Positions 18,793 through 27,431 of a stretch of 64,000 nt of DNA are shown in pieces. Origin of the DNA: Myxococcales bacterium UBA1660 (GTDB taxonomy: Bacteria > Myxococcota_A > Polyangia > Polyangiales > Houyiibacteriaceae). Location of the stretch: assembly GCA_002320815.1 (NCBI GenBank), contig DCLA01000020.1, positions 1 to 64,000 of the forward strand, in the 5' to 3' direction. Within the stretch, counting starts at the first letter, position 1, and each line of letters starts with the position of its first letter. A model generated the notes under the pieces. That model saw nothing but the letters and a program-made list of their open reading frames with translations, did no database searches and had not been told where the DNA came from. The translations under genes and the position numbers were made by a program.

Positions 18793-19490
18793 TGAGGCTG
18801 GGTAGGATGATGAACGCTGGTACGAAGCAGCGCGGGAGGGGACCCGCCATCGGCTCACGGAGCCGCTGGAGTGCCCTGCTGTGCGTGATCGCGCTGGTGG
18901 GTTGCACCGGTGACGACGACCTCGTCGGCGCCACCACCGCATCGAGCGCCCTCGGCGCCACCCGCCTGCCCGAGGTAGAGCGCGGGGTGTGGGAGCTCGC
19001 CCCCGCCGGCTGCGAGGGTCTCCTCGCGGACCTCGACTGGACCTTCGGCGTCGCCGCCGGTGCCCCGGAACTGGTGGTCGTCAGCGATCCCTTCGGCGCC
19101 CCGGTCTGCGCGGACACCTACTCGGCCGTGGACGCCGAGCTCCGCGACATCGGCTCCGGCGCGGTGGACCAGCTCTGGCAGAGCTACGTCACCACGCTCC
19201 AGGAGCTCGAGGTCTACTCGGGCATGAACCACGCGACCGCGCCGCCGACGGCCGCGGTCGATGGGAACGTGGTCGAGGACGCTCGCACGCCTTTCATGGG
19301 CGACCCGAACCCGCAGCCGAACCGGGGCTTCGACCCGGTCGAGCTCCAGAACGAGCCCAACCCCCAGCCGAACGACACCGGCGACATGGGTGGCATGGGC
19401 GGGGGCGGCACCTCCAGCGAAGCCTTCCGGCCCAACGTGACCGAGCCCACCGACGCGATCGCGCCGACGACCCAGGCCGCGGGCATCTGA
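18792..19490 (+). CDS. Lipoprotein of unknown function with PNPQPN repeats
   Basis: About 232 residues. After a basic N-terminus comes a hydrophobic segment ending in ALVGC, a good lipobox, followed by acidic residues (TGDDD). Two copies of an N-P-x-P-Q/N-P-N motif (DPNPQPN and EPNPQPN) and a Gly/Met-rich stretch (DMGGMGGGG) mark a low-complexity C-terminal half. The ATG at 18792 overlaps the stop of the response regulator as TGATG; GTG 18789 and ATG 18807 or 18810 are alternatives. Coupling to the regulator suggests they act in one pathway, but the function is unknown. Confidence 0.6.
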   Translation: MRLGRMMNAGTKQRGRGPAIGSRSRWSALLCVIALVGCTGDDDLVGATTASSALGATRLPEVERGVWELAPAGCEGLLADLDWTFGVAAGAPELVVVSDPFGAPVCADTYSAVDAELRDIGSGAVDQLWQSYVTTLQELEVYSGMNHATAPPTAAVDGNVVEDARTPFMGDPNPQPNRGFDPVELQNEPNPQPNDTGDMGGMGGGGTSSEAFRPNVTEPTDAIAPTTQAAGI

Positions 19491-19511
19491 GCTCCGGTCC
19501 TCGGGACCTCC

Positions 19512-19544
19512 GAACGCGGTCGGCGAGCTTCGCCGGCCGCGTTC
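19512..19544. terminator. Strong hairpin between convergent genes
   Basis: GAACGCGG and CGGCGA pair with TCGCCG and CCGCGTTC around a 3-base loop, with one mismatch or bulge between the stem blocks. It lies between the lipoprotein gene on the plus strand and the methyltransferase stop on the minus strand, and can serve both. There is no U-tract, so intrinsic termination is likely but not certain. Confidence 0.6.
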
Positions 19545-20370
19545 ACGGGTGGGCGAGTCGGTCCCGGACGGCGGCCAGGTGCGCGGGGCCGGTCCCGCAG
19601 CAGCCCCCGACGACCGTCGCGCCCAGATCGACCCATTCGGCAGCCAGCTCGGCGTAGCGACGAGCGCCGAACCCGGGGTCGCTCTGCCAGCCGATGGCGT
19701 CGTCTGCGGAGCCCGCGTTCGCGTAGGCGCCGAAGGGCACGCCGACCCGGGCCAGCTCCCGGAGGTAGTCGGCCGTGACCGGAGCCGGCGTGCAGTTCAC
19801 CAGGACGACGGCGGCCCCCGCGGCCGCCACCTGCTCGGCGGCGCGCGCCAGCCCCAGCGGGTCGAAGAGGTCGGCGTCGGGGCCGGCGGTCAGGCTCGCC
19901 CAGACCTCGGGGGCGCCGCTCTCACGCGCCGCCTGGACCGCGGCGACGGCCTCGGTGGCCAGGGGGAAGGTCTCGCAGAGCACGAGGTCGCAGCCCGCGT
20001 CCACGAGCACCTCGGCCATCTGCCGGTGCGCCGCCGAGGCGCCCTCCCCCGGACTCAAGTCCGGACGGTAGCAGTCCGCCAGCGGCGCGATGGAGCCGGC
20101 GACCCGCCCGGTCCCGGCGCCCCCGCGCGCGAGACGCACGGCGACCCGGGTGAGCTCGCGCCAGCTCTCCCCCACGTCGGACTCACGGGTCCGGAAGGTG
20201 TTGGTGGTGTGGACCGTGGCGCCCGCCTCCGCGTAGGCCCGGTGGATGGCGAGGACCTCATCGGGGGCGCCGCGCAGCGCCCCCGCGCTCCAGGTGGGGA
20301 GCGGCGTGGCGACCCCGCGGGCCGCCAGCTCCGTGCCCATCGGACCATCGAGGAGGACGACCCGGCTCAC
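19543..20370 (-). CDS. Homocysteine S-methyltransferase family protein
   Basis: A 275-residue zinc-dependent methyltransferase of the Hmt/BHMT family, transferring a methyl group to homocysteine or another thiol or selenol. The N-terminal VVLLDGPMGTELAARG is typical. The zinc Cys residues lie in VLVNCTP and in VVGGCCGTGPAHL near the C-terminus. GTG 20370 overlaps the stop of the GMC oxidoreductase gene as GTGA, making it the last gene of a four-gene coupled operon. Why a methyltransferase follows an alcohol oxidoreductase is unclear; the methyl donor cannot be inferred. Confidence 0.88.
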   Translation of the reverse strand: MSRVVLLDGPMGTELAARGVATPLPTWSAGALRGAPDEVLAIHRAYAEAGATVHTTNTFRTRESDVGESWRELTRVAVRLARGGAGTGRVAGSIAPLADCYRPDLSPGEGASAAHRQMAEVLVDAGCDLVLCETFPLATEAVAAVQAARESGAPEVWASLTAGPDADLFDPLGLARAAEQVAAAGAAVVLVNCTPAPVTADYLRELARVGVPFGAYANAGSADDAIGWQSDPGFGARRYAELAAEWVDLGATVVGGCCGTGPAHLAAVRDRLAHP

Positions 20371-21893
20371 GCGGCGCGGCGCCGCCCGCGGCTCGCCGCC
20401 AGCTGCTCCGCGGCCCGATACACCACCGCCATGATCGCGTGCTGGGGGTTCACGCCCATGTTCGTGGGGAACACGCTGGCGTCCATCACGTAGAGGCCGC
20501 TCACCTGGTGGCTCTGGAGCTGCGGGTCCACCACGCTTCGCGAGGGATCCGCGCCGGCCACCGCGGTGCCGAAGAGGTGGGAGGCGACCAGATGGACCTG
20601 GTTCCGGCCCAGCGGCAACCGCGCCGCGTGCTCGAGCTCGTCCTCGGTGCGGAGCACCTCGGGGTAGCCGTCGATGCCGGGGTAGACCTCGCGCGCGCCG
20701 GCGGCGAAGAGCATCCGCCCGATGGTCACGAAGGCGTCCTTCATCTTCGCCATGTCGCGGTCGGTGGGCGCGAACGAGATGGAGGGCCCCAGGAGTCCGG
20801 GCCGGATGCGGCCGTGGGCCTCCATGCGGACCTGCGCGCACCACTGGGCGTAGTGGTCCAGGTGCTTCATGCGCTCCTGCCACTCGGCGCCGACGCCGGG
20901 GAGCCGGGCGGCGAGCATCTCGGGCGGGAGCGAGAGGCTCTCCACCTTGAAGCCCCGGGATCGCATGGGGACCTCGTATCCCTGCGTCGCGCCGTAGGCC
21001 ATGCGCACCGGCTCGTCGAAGCGACCCAACATGGCCGCGCCCGGGTGGGCCTGGAAGCGCTCTCCGACCTGGCCGCGCAGGCCGCTGCGCCGGAGGATGA
21101 TCGGGGTGTGGACCACGCCGGCGGCCACGACCACGTTCTCCGCGCGGACCTGGAAGCGACCGACGGGCTCCCGGGTCTCGGGGTCCAGGGCCATCCCCAG
21201 GACGCCCACGGCGCGCCCGTTCTCGATCCAGACCCGGTCGACCCGGGCCAGGGTCCGCAGCCGCGCGCCATCGGCGATGGCCCGGGGCACGTAGGAGACG
21301 TCCATCGACTGCCGGTTCTCGTTGGGGCAGCCCTGGAGGCACTCGCCGTTCGCCTCGCAGCGGCCCGCGTTCCGGGTCATCGGCTTGCCGGGGAGCCCCA
21401 GCGCCTTGCTGGCCTTGGCCATCAGCGCGCCGTTGCCTCCCAGGAGGTCCTCCCGGGTCTCTTCGACCTCGAGGTCCTCCTCGATGACGTCGTAGATGCG
21501 CTCGAACTCGGTCGCGTCGACCAGGCTGGCCAAGCCATGGTTCCGGATCCAGTCCTCGCGTACGTCCTCCGGCATCCGCCAGATGATGCCGCTGTTGATC
21601 GCCGTGCTCCCGCCGACGCACTTCCCCTGGAGCACCACGAGGGGCGAGAGGTCGCCGCTCGCCTGCGTGCCGCCCTCACGCATGGTGGAGGCGAGGGCCG
21701 CGGGGACGTCACGGGGGCGGTCGGCGGTGACCAGCTTCGGTCCCTCCTCGAGCATCAGCACGTCCACGCCCTGGGCCGCGAGGACGCGCGCGGCCGTCGC
21801 GCCACCGGCGCCCGTTCCCACGACGAGGGTGTGCGCCCGGTCTTCCCAGACCGGCTTGCCGAACATCGAGACCAACGTCTGCTTCAGACCCAT
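20367..21893 (-). CDS. GMC-family FAD oxidoreductase
   Basis: A 508-residue flavoprotein that would oxidise an alcohol or sterol. The FAD-binding motif TLVVGTGAGGATAARVLAAQ is near residue 22, and GKCVGGSTAINSGIIWR and the C-terminal MGVNPQHAIMAVVYRAAEQL match the glucose-methanol-choline family. The segment RCEANGECLQGCPNENRQSM has three Cys in the arrangement seen in long-chain-alcohol and cholesterol oxidase-like members. There is no signal peptide. Both ends overlap neighbouring genes (ATGA and GTGA). The preceding 154-residue protein is probably its partner. Confidence 0.9.
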   Translation of the reverse strand: MGLKQTLVSMFGKPVWEDRAHTLVVGTGAGGATAARVLAAQGVDVLMLEEGPKLVTADRPRDVPAALASTMREGGTQASGDLSPLVVLQGKCVGGSTAINSGIIWRMPEDVREDWIRNHGLASLVDATEFERIYDVIEEDLEVEETREDLLGGNGALMAKASKALGLPGKPMTRNAGRCEANGECLQGCPNENRQSMDVSYVPRAIADGARLRTLARVDRVWIENGRAVGVLGMALDPETREPVGRFQVRAENVVVAAGVVHTPIILRRSGLRGQVGERFQAHPGAAMLGRFDEPVRMAYGATQGYEVPMRSRGFKVESLSLPPEMLAARLPGVGAEWQERMKHLDHYAQWCAQVRMEAHGRIRPGLLGPSISFAPTDRDMAKMKDAFVTIGRMLFAAGAREVYPGIDGYPEVLRTEDELEHAARLPLGRNQVHLVASHLFGTAVAGADPSRSVVDPQLQSHQVSGLYVMDASVFPTNMGVNPQHAIMAVVYRAAEQLAASRGRRRAA

Positions 21894-22357
21894 CACGCCA
21901 CCTCCTGCATCGTCTTCTTCGCCGCCTTGGAGAGCCGCAGGCGCACCGGGGTCCCCTCCGAGCGCGCCGTGTCGTAGTTCGAGCGGGCGCGAACCGTGGG
22001 CTCCCGAAGCAGCGCCATCGAGGTCTGGACCTTCATGAGCAGGGTCAGCTCCCGGACGATCTGCAGCGGATGCTGCAGGAGGTCCTCGAGGAGCGCGATG
22101 CGCTCCGCGGTGTTCAGGCCGTCGATGAAGGTCGGCCGGGCGCGCATCCACACCGGAGACGACGCGATGAGCAGCGCCGCGGCCCGGATGCCGTAGCGGA
22201 CCTTCGGGCCGCCGGCGCCGTTGAGCTCCTCGAAGGTGCCGGCGTAGTCCACCTCGCCCCGCTCGGGAGCCAAGTGCTCGGCGTCCCCGGAGCCCGGGGG
22301 CGCGAAGCCTTCCATGATGGCGGTGAGCCACTGCCGCTCGGGTTGGGTCAGCTTCAT
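21893..22357 (-). CDS. Small protein coupled to the GMC oxidoreductase
   Basis: A 154-residue helical protein (MKLTQPERQWLTAIMEGFAP at the start). It has no signal peptide or membrane helix. GAGAGGAAGC precedes the ATG, and both ends overlap neighbours by ATGA. Small partner subunits preceding GMC dehydrogenases are common, gluconate 2-dehydrogenase subunit 3 being the known case, so a subunit or chaperone role is plausible. I do not see the Tat signal usual in that family, so the family assignment is left open. Confidence 0.7.
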   Translation of the reverse strand: MKLTQPERQWLTAIMEGFAPPGSGDAEHLAPERGEVDYAGTFEELNGAGGPKVRYGIRAAALLIASSPVWMRARPTFIDGLNTAERIALLEDLLQHPLQIVRELTLLMKVQTSMALLREPTVRARSNYDTARSEGTPVRLRLSKAAKKTMQEVA

Positions 22358-23124
22358 GCTTCCTCTCTTTCGGGGGCGGGTCGGGGACCGGTGAGCATGC
22401 GCGCCAGGGCGCTGAGCCGGTCCAGGGTCTTGCGGTCCAGGGGCTCCAGGACCTTTGTCGCCGCGCTGCGGATGCGGTCGGGGTCCCGGGTCTCGAGCAG
22501 GTCCAGGAGCAGGTCGTAGGTGGCCAGGGTCTGGGGCGCGTTGACGATGAAAGCGGCCTCGAAGCCCGGGCTCTGCGTGATGATCCGCTGCACCGTGTTG
22601 TAGAGCAGCTCGAGGGCGAGGTTGTGGGTCGCTCGCACCAGGAGCCGAGCGAACTGCAGGTCCTCGCGCATGAACGCCTCGCCGTCCTCGAGGACGGTCT
22701 CCAGGAGCGCGCGCTGGTCGCGCAGCCCCTGCACCTCGGCGGGGGTCCCGCGCTCGGCGATGACCGCGAGGATCTGGGTGGCGACGAGGCGCCGGAACTC
22801 CAGCAGGTCCCCCAGGAGCCGGAGGGGCATCTCGCCGCCTTCGATGGCGTAGCGGGCCAGGTGCGCGATGAGGTCCACGCCGCCATGGGCGCGGAAGTCC
22901 AGGACCCGATTGCCGGCTCCATGCACCTTCTCCACCAGGCCCTCGGACTGCAGCGTGGCCAGCGCCGAGCGTAGGGTCAGCCGGCTGACACCGAGTTTCT
23001 CGGAGAGCTCGCGCTCGCCCGGGAGCATCGAGCCCGGCTCGAGGTCGCCCATGAGGATGCCTCGGCGCAGCTCGTGGGCGGCGGCTTCGGCGGCGTTCGG
23101 TTTGCTGGAGGTTCGTCGGGCCAC
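22354..23124 (-). CDS. GntR-family transcriptional regulator, FadR subfamily
   Basis: About 256 residues. A winged helix at the N-terminus (ELRRGILMGDLEPGSMLPGE, then RELSEKLGVSRLTLRSALATLQSEGLV) is followed by an all-helical FCD-type effector domain, as in FadR/PdhR/LldR repressors of carboxylate or lipid metabolism. GTG 23124 is proposed because the alternative TTG 23136 lies between two operator-like repeats. The stop overlaps the next ATG. The gene heads the operon it probably controls (small subunit, GMC oxidoreductase, methyltransferase). Confidence 0.9.
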   Translation of the reverse strand: MARRTSSKPNAAEAAAHELRRGILMGDLEPGSMLPGERELSEKLGVSRLTLRSALATLQSEGLVEKVHGAGNRVLDFRAHGGVDLIAHLARYAIEGGEMPLRLLGDLLEFRRLVATQILAVIAERGTPAEVQGLRDQRALLETVLEDGEAFMREDLQFARLLVRATHNLALELLYNTVQRIITQSPGFEAAFIVNAPQTLATYDLLLDLLETRDPDRIRSAATKVLEPLDRKTLDRLSALARMLTGPRPAPEREEA

Positions 23125-23153
23125 TGGTATTACCAATCAAAGTGGTATTACCA
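23125..23153. promoter_or_regulatory. Two tandem TGGT-NNN-ACCA operators at the FadR-type gene
   Basis: TGGTATTACCA occurs exactly at 23125-23135 and 23143-23153, each a palindrome with a central T, 18 bp apart centre to centre. PdhR/LldR/FadR-type GntR regulators are known to bind TGGT-N3-ACCA sites. The location, immediately upstream of the regulator's start, indicates autoregulation of the whole operon. This AT-rich island is conspicuous in GC-rich DNA. Confidence 0.75.
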
Positions 23154-23445
23154 GTCGTCGCCGGCCGCAAGGAGATTCTCGCGGCTCGCCGATGATCCTC
23201 CGCACGGACGCCGAGATCATTGATGAAAACGTGCCGCGATTTTCGGCCCGACGGCCCGTATTGGCGACGTCCTGCGCGGGAGCCGGGCTGGCGGAGGTCG
23301 CATCGCCGCCGCGCGGCCCGACAAAACAGGGGCCCCCACGCGGTGGTGCTGAAACTTTGACAACTGCTCAGATGAACCGTAGCGTCCAGCCCAGCACACC
23401 TGCTCAGGTCATCAGTCCTGATCCCCCGTTCCGCCGAGGTCCCCC
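23154..23445. other. Divergent intergenic region between the FadR-type operon and lexA
   Basis: About 290 bp with no coding frame I can support. The left part carries the outward leader of the FadR-type operon; the right part (from about 23357) carries the lexA promoter and operators. Between them is a moderately AT-rich stretch (23215-23245) without recognisable structure. Confidence 0.5.
23357..23408 (+). promoter_or_regulatory. lexA promoter with two LexA-box-like elements
   Basis: A consensus -35 TTGACA (23357-23362) is followed after 17 bp by TAGCGT (23380-23385). CTGCTCAG occurs twice, at 23364-23371 and 23400-23407, 36 bp apart. CAGCACACCTGCTCAGG (23392-23408), starting at about the expected +1, fits 15 of 17 positions of the Myxococcus xanthus LexA consensus as I recall it (CTRHAMRYBYGTTCAGS). 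This implies autorepression of lexA. GAGGT lies five bases before the lexA ATG. Confidence 0.65.
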
Positions 23446-24108
23446 ATGCAGAAGCTCACCGATCGCCAGCGCGCCGTACTCGAGTTCATCTCCGAGTCCA
23501 TCACCGACCGCGGCTACCCCCCCACCCTTCGGGAGATCGGCAACCACCTGGGCATCCGCAGCACCAACGGGGTGAACGACCATCTGCGCGCGCTGGAGCG
23601 GAAGGGCTACCTGACCCGCGAGGACATGAAGTCGCGCACCCTGCGGCTCGTGCGCACGCCGGATGGCGAACCGGTCGACAAGCCGAACAGCAGCCCGGCC
23701 AACGACGACGCGGACATGGTCGACATCCCGATCCTCGGTCGCGTCGCCGCCGGTGCCCTCAGCGAGGCCTTCCAGGAGCCCGAGGACACCGTGCGCATTG
23801 ACCGGATGCTGGTCGGTCGCGGCAAGGACGTCTTCGGCCTCCGGATCCGCGGTGAGTCGATGATCGAGGCCGGGATCCACGACGGGGACTACGTCTTCGT
23901 GCGCAAGCAGATCGAGGCCAAGCGCGGGGACATCGTGATCGCCCTCGTGCACGACGAGGCGACCTGCAAGACCTTCTACCCCGAGAAGGACCACATCCGC
24001 CTGCAGCCGGAGAACAGCTCCATGGCGCCGATTCTGGTGCCCAAGAACGACTGGCGCGAGACGCAGATCCTCGGCGTCGTGGTCGGCGTCTACCGCCGCC
24101 TCGACTGA
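23446..24108 (+). CDS. lexA: LexA repressor, SOS response
   Basis: A 220-residue SOS repressor that self-cleaves when RecA filaments form on single-stranded DNA. The N-terminal winged helix reads LTDRQRAVLEFISESI, RGYPPTLREIGNHLGI, RSTNGVNDHL. The cleavage bond is Ala102-Gly103 in GRVAAGALSEA. The catalytic Ser138 is in GESMIEAGI and Lys175 in ATCKTFYPE, with the same 37-residue spacing as in E. coli LexA. The protein is slightly longer than E. coli LexA because of an acidic linker around residues 80-92. It is a single-gene unit with its own promoter and operators. Confidence 0.97.
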   Translation: MQKLTDRQRAVLEFISESITDRGYPPTLREIGNHLGIRSTNGVNDHLRALERKGYLTREDMKSRTLRLVRTPDGEPVDKPNSSPANDDADMVDIPILGRVAAGALSEAFQEPEDTVRIDRMLVGRGKDVFGLRIRGESMIEAGIHDGDYVFVRKQIEAKRGDIVIALVHDEATCKTFYPEKDHIRLQPENSSMAPILVPKNDWRETQILGVVVGVYRRLD

Positions 24109-24160
24109 CGCCCCGCGGCCTCGGCGCCCGTCAGCACGGCGCTCATCAGCACGGCGCCAA

Positions 24161-25273
24161 TCAGCTCAGGGCGTCTTCCAGGGCGCTCAGACAGAGCGCG
24201 ATGTGCCGCGGGGTGCACGACGCCCCCATCAGCCCGATTCGCCAGGCCTTGCCCGCGAAGTCGCCCAGCCCGCCGCCGATCTCCAGGCCGTACCGGTCCA
24301 AGAGGTGGCGGCGGACCTGCTTGTCGTCCTTGCCGTCCGGGATCCCCACGAGGGTCAGGGGCGGGAGCCGATGGGTCTCGGCGACCGGGAGCTCGAGGCC
24401 GAGCCCGCGGAGACCGGCCTGCAGCTCGCCGGAGAGCCGCGCGTGTCGCTCGTAGCGTGCCTCGAGCCCCTCGGTGAGCACCAGCCGGAGCGCCTCGTGG
24501 AGCCCGAAGATGGCGTTGACCGGCGCGGTGTGGTGGTAGGCGCGCTCGTCGCCCCAGTACCGAGCCAGGAGCCGCAGGTCGAGGTACCAGCTGCGCACCT
24601 CGTGCTCCCGGGCCCGCACGCGCTCCATGGCCCGCTCCGAGAGCGAGATGGGCGCCAGCCCCGGAGGCGCGCTGAGGCACTTCTGGGTCCCGCTGTAGGC
24701 CGCGTCCACGCCGTGCCGATCGAGCTCGATGGGCACACCGGCGAAGCTGGTCACGCAGTCGGCGACCAGGAGCGCGCCGTGCTCGTCGGCGATGGCGCGG
24801 AAGGGCGCCAGGTCCTGGAGGACCCCGGTGGAGGTCTCGGCGTGGACCAACGCGAGCACCCGAAAGCGCCGCCCGGCGCCGGCCGCGGCGACCTTCTCGG
24901 GGTCGAGGGGCTGACCCCAGGGCGCCTTCACCTCGACGACCTCGGCGCCCTGGCGACGGGCCACCTCGGCCATGCGACCCCCGAAGACCCCGTGGGTGCA
25001 GATCAGCGCGGCGTCGCCGGGCTCGAGGAGGTTGGCGAAGAGGGTCTCCATGCCCGCCGACCCGGTGCCGCTGATGGGCAGCGTCATGGTGTTCTCGGTG
25101 CCGTAGACCGCGCGGATCATCGCGCGGCACTCGTCCATGCAGCGGAGGAACTCGGGGTCCAAGTGGCCGATGGTCGGCGCGCCCTGGGCGCGGAGGACCT
25201 GGCTGGGCACGTCCGACGGGCCGGGGCCCATCAGCACGCGCTCCTTGGCGACGAAGGGGGCCGGGGCCTTCAC
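24161..25273 (-). CDS. Class V aminotransferase (alanine/serine-glyoxylate type)
   Basis: A 370-residue PLP enzyme of the alanine-glyoxylate or serine-glyoxylate aminotransferase group. The N-terminal [16 protein letters not shown] and GHLDPEFL are characteristic, Asp in [13 protein letters not shown] contacts the PLP ring nitrogen, and the Schiff-base Lys198 is in [12 protein letters not shown]. Expected reaction: amino transfer between alanine or serine and glyoxylate or pyruvate, in the cytosol. GTG 25273 overlaps the stop of the upstream lipoprotein gene as GTGA, which decides the start. Confidence 0.9.
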   Translation of the reverse strand: MKAPAPFVAKERVLMGPGPSDVPSQVLRAQGAPTIGHLDPEFLRCMDECRAMIRAVYGTENTMTLPISGTGSAGMETLFANLLEPGDAALICTHGVFGGRMAEVARRQGAEVVEVKAPWGQPLDPEKVAAAGAGRRFRVLALVHAETSTGVLQDLAPFRAIADEHGALLVADCVTSFAGVPIELDRHGVDAAYSGTQKCLSAPPGLAPISLSERAMERVRAREHEVRSWYLDLRLLARYWGDERAYHHTAPVNAIFGLHEALRLVLTEGLEARYERHARLSGELQAGLRGLGLELPVAETHRLPPLTLVGIPDGKDDKQVRRHLLDRYGLEIGGGLGDFAGKAWRIGLMGASCTPRHIALCLSALEDALS

Positions 25274-25668
25274 TGGATCGACTCCTCGCCCACCGGCGAC
25301 TGGCTCAGGCGCGCCGCGCAGCGCCCCTCGTGGCAGAGGCAGGCGCCGCCGCAGTCGAGGGTCCCGTACTGGCAGTTGGCGGTGCACATGATGTCGGTGC
25401 AGTCCGGGGCGTTGGCGGTGGCCACGCAGGCGGCGGCGTGGCAGCAGCCGGCAGGGACGCAGTCGGCGTCGGTGGTGCAGGCGTCGTCGCCGATGACCAG
25501 GTCGTCGTTCTCCCCGGCGGTCTCCTCGCCGCCCTCGGAGACGGGGTCGGCGGGTTCGGCCGGGTCCACCACCGGGGTGGTCTCGTCGGCGGGCTCCAGC
25601 GTGTGGTGCTCGACCGTGCAGGCCGACAGCGACAGGAGGGCCAGGGTGGCGAAGCGGAGGAATCGCAT
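25270..25668 (-). CDS. Cys-rich lipoprotein
   Basis: A 132-residue protein with lipobox LLSLSAC. After an acidic, Pro-rich spacer (about residues 22-62) comes a compact domain with about a dozen Cys ([45 protein letters not shown]), the pattern of short disulfide-rich surface proteins that are abundant in myxobacteria. Function unknown. Its stop overlaps the aminotransferase GTG, so both share a transcript although they act in different compartments. It is divergent from the DUF2330 gene. Confidence 0.75.
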   Translation of the reverse strand: MRFLRFATLALLSLSACTVEHHTLEPADETTPVVDPAEPADPVSEGGEETAGENDDLVIGDDACTTDADCVPAGCCHAAACVATANAPDCTDIMCTANCQYGTLDCGGACLCHEGRCAARLSQSPVGEESIQ

Positions 25669-25775
25669 GGGGCCTACGTAGTACAACCGAGCCGAGCGGT
25701 CGACGGACGGCGAGAATCGACCCCGGCATAGACCGAACCCGGATCTCGGCCGTCCGAGCGCCCCTCGGAGGATCG

Positions 25776-27422
25776 ATGAACATGCGCACGAACGACCGGG
25801 GCCGTCCCCGGGCCGATGGAACTCGCCCACGGGCTCGGACCTTGGGTCGAATCTCGATGATGGGGATCGCCCTGGTTGCCAGCTCGATCTCGCCCGCGCC
25901 GGCGGCCGCGTTCTGCGGCTTCATGGTGTCCAGCGGCGAGGGGACCCCGACCAACGGCGGGAGCATGGTGGCCCTGATGCGCGACGGGTCGCGCACCGTG
26001 GTCTCGATGCAGAACGACTACCAGGGGCCGCCCGAGGACTTCGCGCTGGTGATCCCGGTGCCCGAGATCCTCGAAGAAGGTCAGGTGCGCACGCTGCCCG
26101 CGGACGTCTTCGCCCGGCTGGACACCCTCGCCGCGCCACGGCTGGTCGAGTACTGGGAGCAGGACCCCTGCTACCAACCCGCCGCCTACGACTTCGAGGA
26201 CGACCTGATCTCGCAGGCGGCGACGGAGTCCACGGGCGACGAAGAGCGCTCCGCGGAGCCGGAGGATCTCGGGGTCACGATCGAGGCCGAGTACGCGGTG
26301 GGCGAGTACGACGTCCTGATCCTCGGCGCCCGGGACTCGGCGGGGCTCGACACCTGGCTGCGCCGCAACGGGTACGCCATCCCCGCCGGCGCCGAACAGG
26401 TGCTGCGCGCCTACGTCGAGCAGGACATGAAGTTCTTCGTGGCCAAGGTGGCCATCGAGCGGGTCACCTTCGACGACCGGCAGCAGGTGGTGCTCAGCCC
26501 GCTGCGCTTCCACTACGACTCGGAGCTCCTCTCGCTCCCCATCCGGCTGGGGCTCCTCAACGCGGACGGGTCCCAGGACGTGGTGGTCCACGTGCTCGGG
26601 CGCGGCGTCCGCTACGAGGTCGTGAACTACGACAACTACGCCATCCCCACCAACCTCACGGTCACCGATGAAGTTCGCGAAGCCTTCGGCTCCTTCTACG
26701 ACGCCCTCTTCGACCGCATGACCGAGCTCCACCCGCGGGCGGTGATGACCGAGTACGCCTGGCAGGCGGGCTCCTGTGATCCCTGCCCCGGGCCCACCCT
26801 GACCGCGGAGGATCTGACCCTCCTCGGCGCGGACGTGGTGCCCACCTACGAACGCGCCATCGCCCGGGGCCGCGTGCAGACCGGCTTCGAGCAGGACTTC
26901 GTCCTCACGCGCCTGCACCTGCGGTATACCGAGCAGAGCCTCGGGGAGGACCTCGTCTTCCGCACCGCGCCGGCCATCGAAGGGGGCCGCGGGCAGCCCG
27001 GGTCCGATGGGTCGATGAGTCGCGGGGTGCGGCCCTACTCGGTGAACAACTTCCAGGCGCGCTACGCCATCCTCAACGAATGGGAGGGGCCCATCGAGTG
27101 CGCGAGCCCGCGCCGCGGGATCTGGGGCGGCCCGCCCTCGACGGTCCAGGGCACCAGCGCTCCGATGGCCGCCGCGGGCCTGGTCTTCGCGAGCCCGGTG
27201 CAGACCTCCCTCGACGCGCTCCTCAGTGGTCCGGTGCCCGAGCTCGGCCGCTCCACCGAGACCCTCCCCTCGGGCGAGGTCGAGCCGGCGCCGCGGCCCC
27301 AGATCCCCGGCTCCGGCTGCGCCCACTGCGCCGTGGACGCGACCCCCGGCCGCGCGTCGGGCTTCGGGCTGCTCCTGGTCGGCTGGGTGCTCGGCCTCAT
27401 CGCCCGGCGGCGGAGGCGCTAG
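25776..27422 (+). CDS. DUF2330 exported protein with MYXO-CTERM-like sorting tail
   Basis: A 548-residue protein. After a long basic N-terminus, a signal peptide ([15 protein letters not shown]) is followed directly by FCGFMVS, the start of the DUF2330 domain; [18 protein letters not shown] and [12 protein letters not shown] are typical. The C-terminus has a GCAHC motif, a hydrophobic helix ([15 protein letters not shown]) and RRRRR. This is the MYXO-CTERM arrangement, taken to direct anchoring or type II-dependent surface delivery with processing at the Cys. DUF2330 has no known biochemical role. ATG 25776 is accepted, though an internal Met near residue 28 could also start the signal peptide. 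Confidence 0.88.
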   Translation: MNMRTNDRGRPRADGTRPRARTLGRISMMGIALVASSISPAPAAAFCGFMVSSGEGTPTNGGSMVALMRDGSRTVVSMQNDYQGPPEDFALVIPVPEILEEGQVRTLPADVFARLDTLAAPRLVEYWEQDPCYQPAAYDFEDDLISQAATESTGDEERSAEPEDLGVTIEAEYAVGEYDVLILGARDSAGLDTWLRRNGYAIPAGAEQVLRAYVEQDMKFFVAKVAIERVTFDDRQQVVLSPLRFHYDSELLSLPIRLGLLNADGSQDVVVHVLGRGVRYEVVNYDNYAIPTNLTVTDEVREAFGSFYDALFDRMTELHPRAVMTEYAWQAGSCDPCPGPTLTAEDLTLLGADVVPTYERAIARGRVQTGFEQDFVLTRLHLRYTEQSLGEDLVFRTAPAIEGGRGQPGSDGSMSRGVRPYSVNNFQARYAILNEWEGPIECASPRRGIWGGPPSTVQGTSAPMAAAGLVFASPVQTSLDALLSGPVPELGRSTETLPSGEVEPAPRPQIPGSGCAHCAVDATPGRASGFGLLLVGWVLGLIARRRRR

Positions 27423-27431
27423 GCTCGCGGG

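Noticed and set aside
23122..23136. TTG 23136 as the start of the FadR-type regulator
   Set aside because: It lies between the two operator copies; GTG 23124 keeps the winged-helix domain and clears most of the operator.
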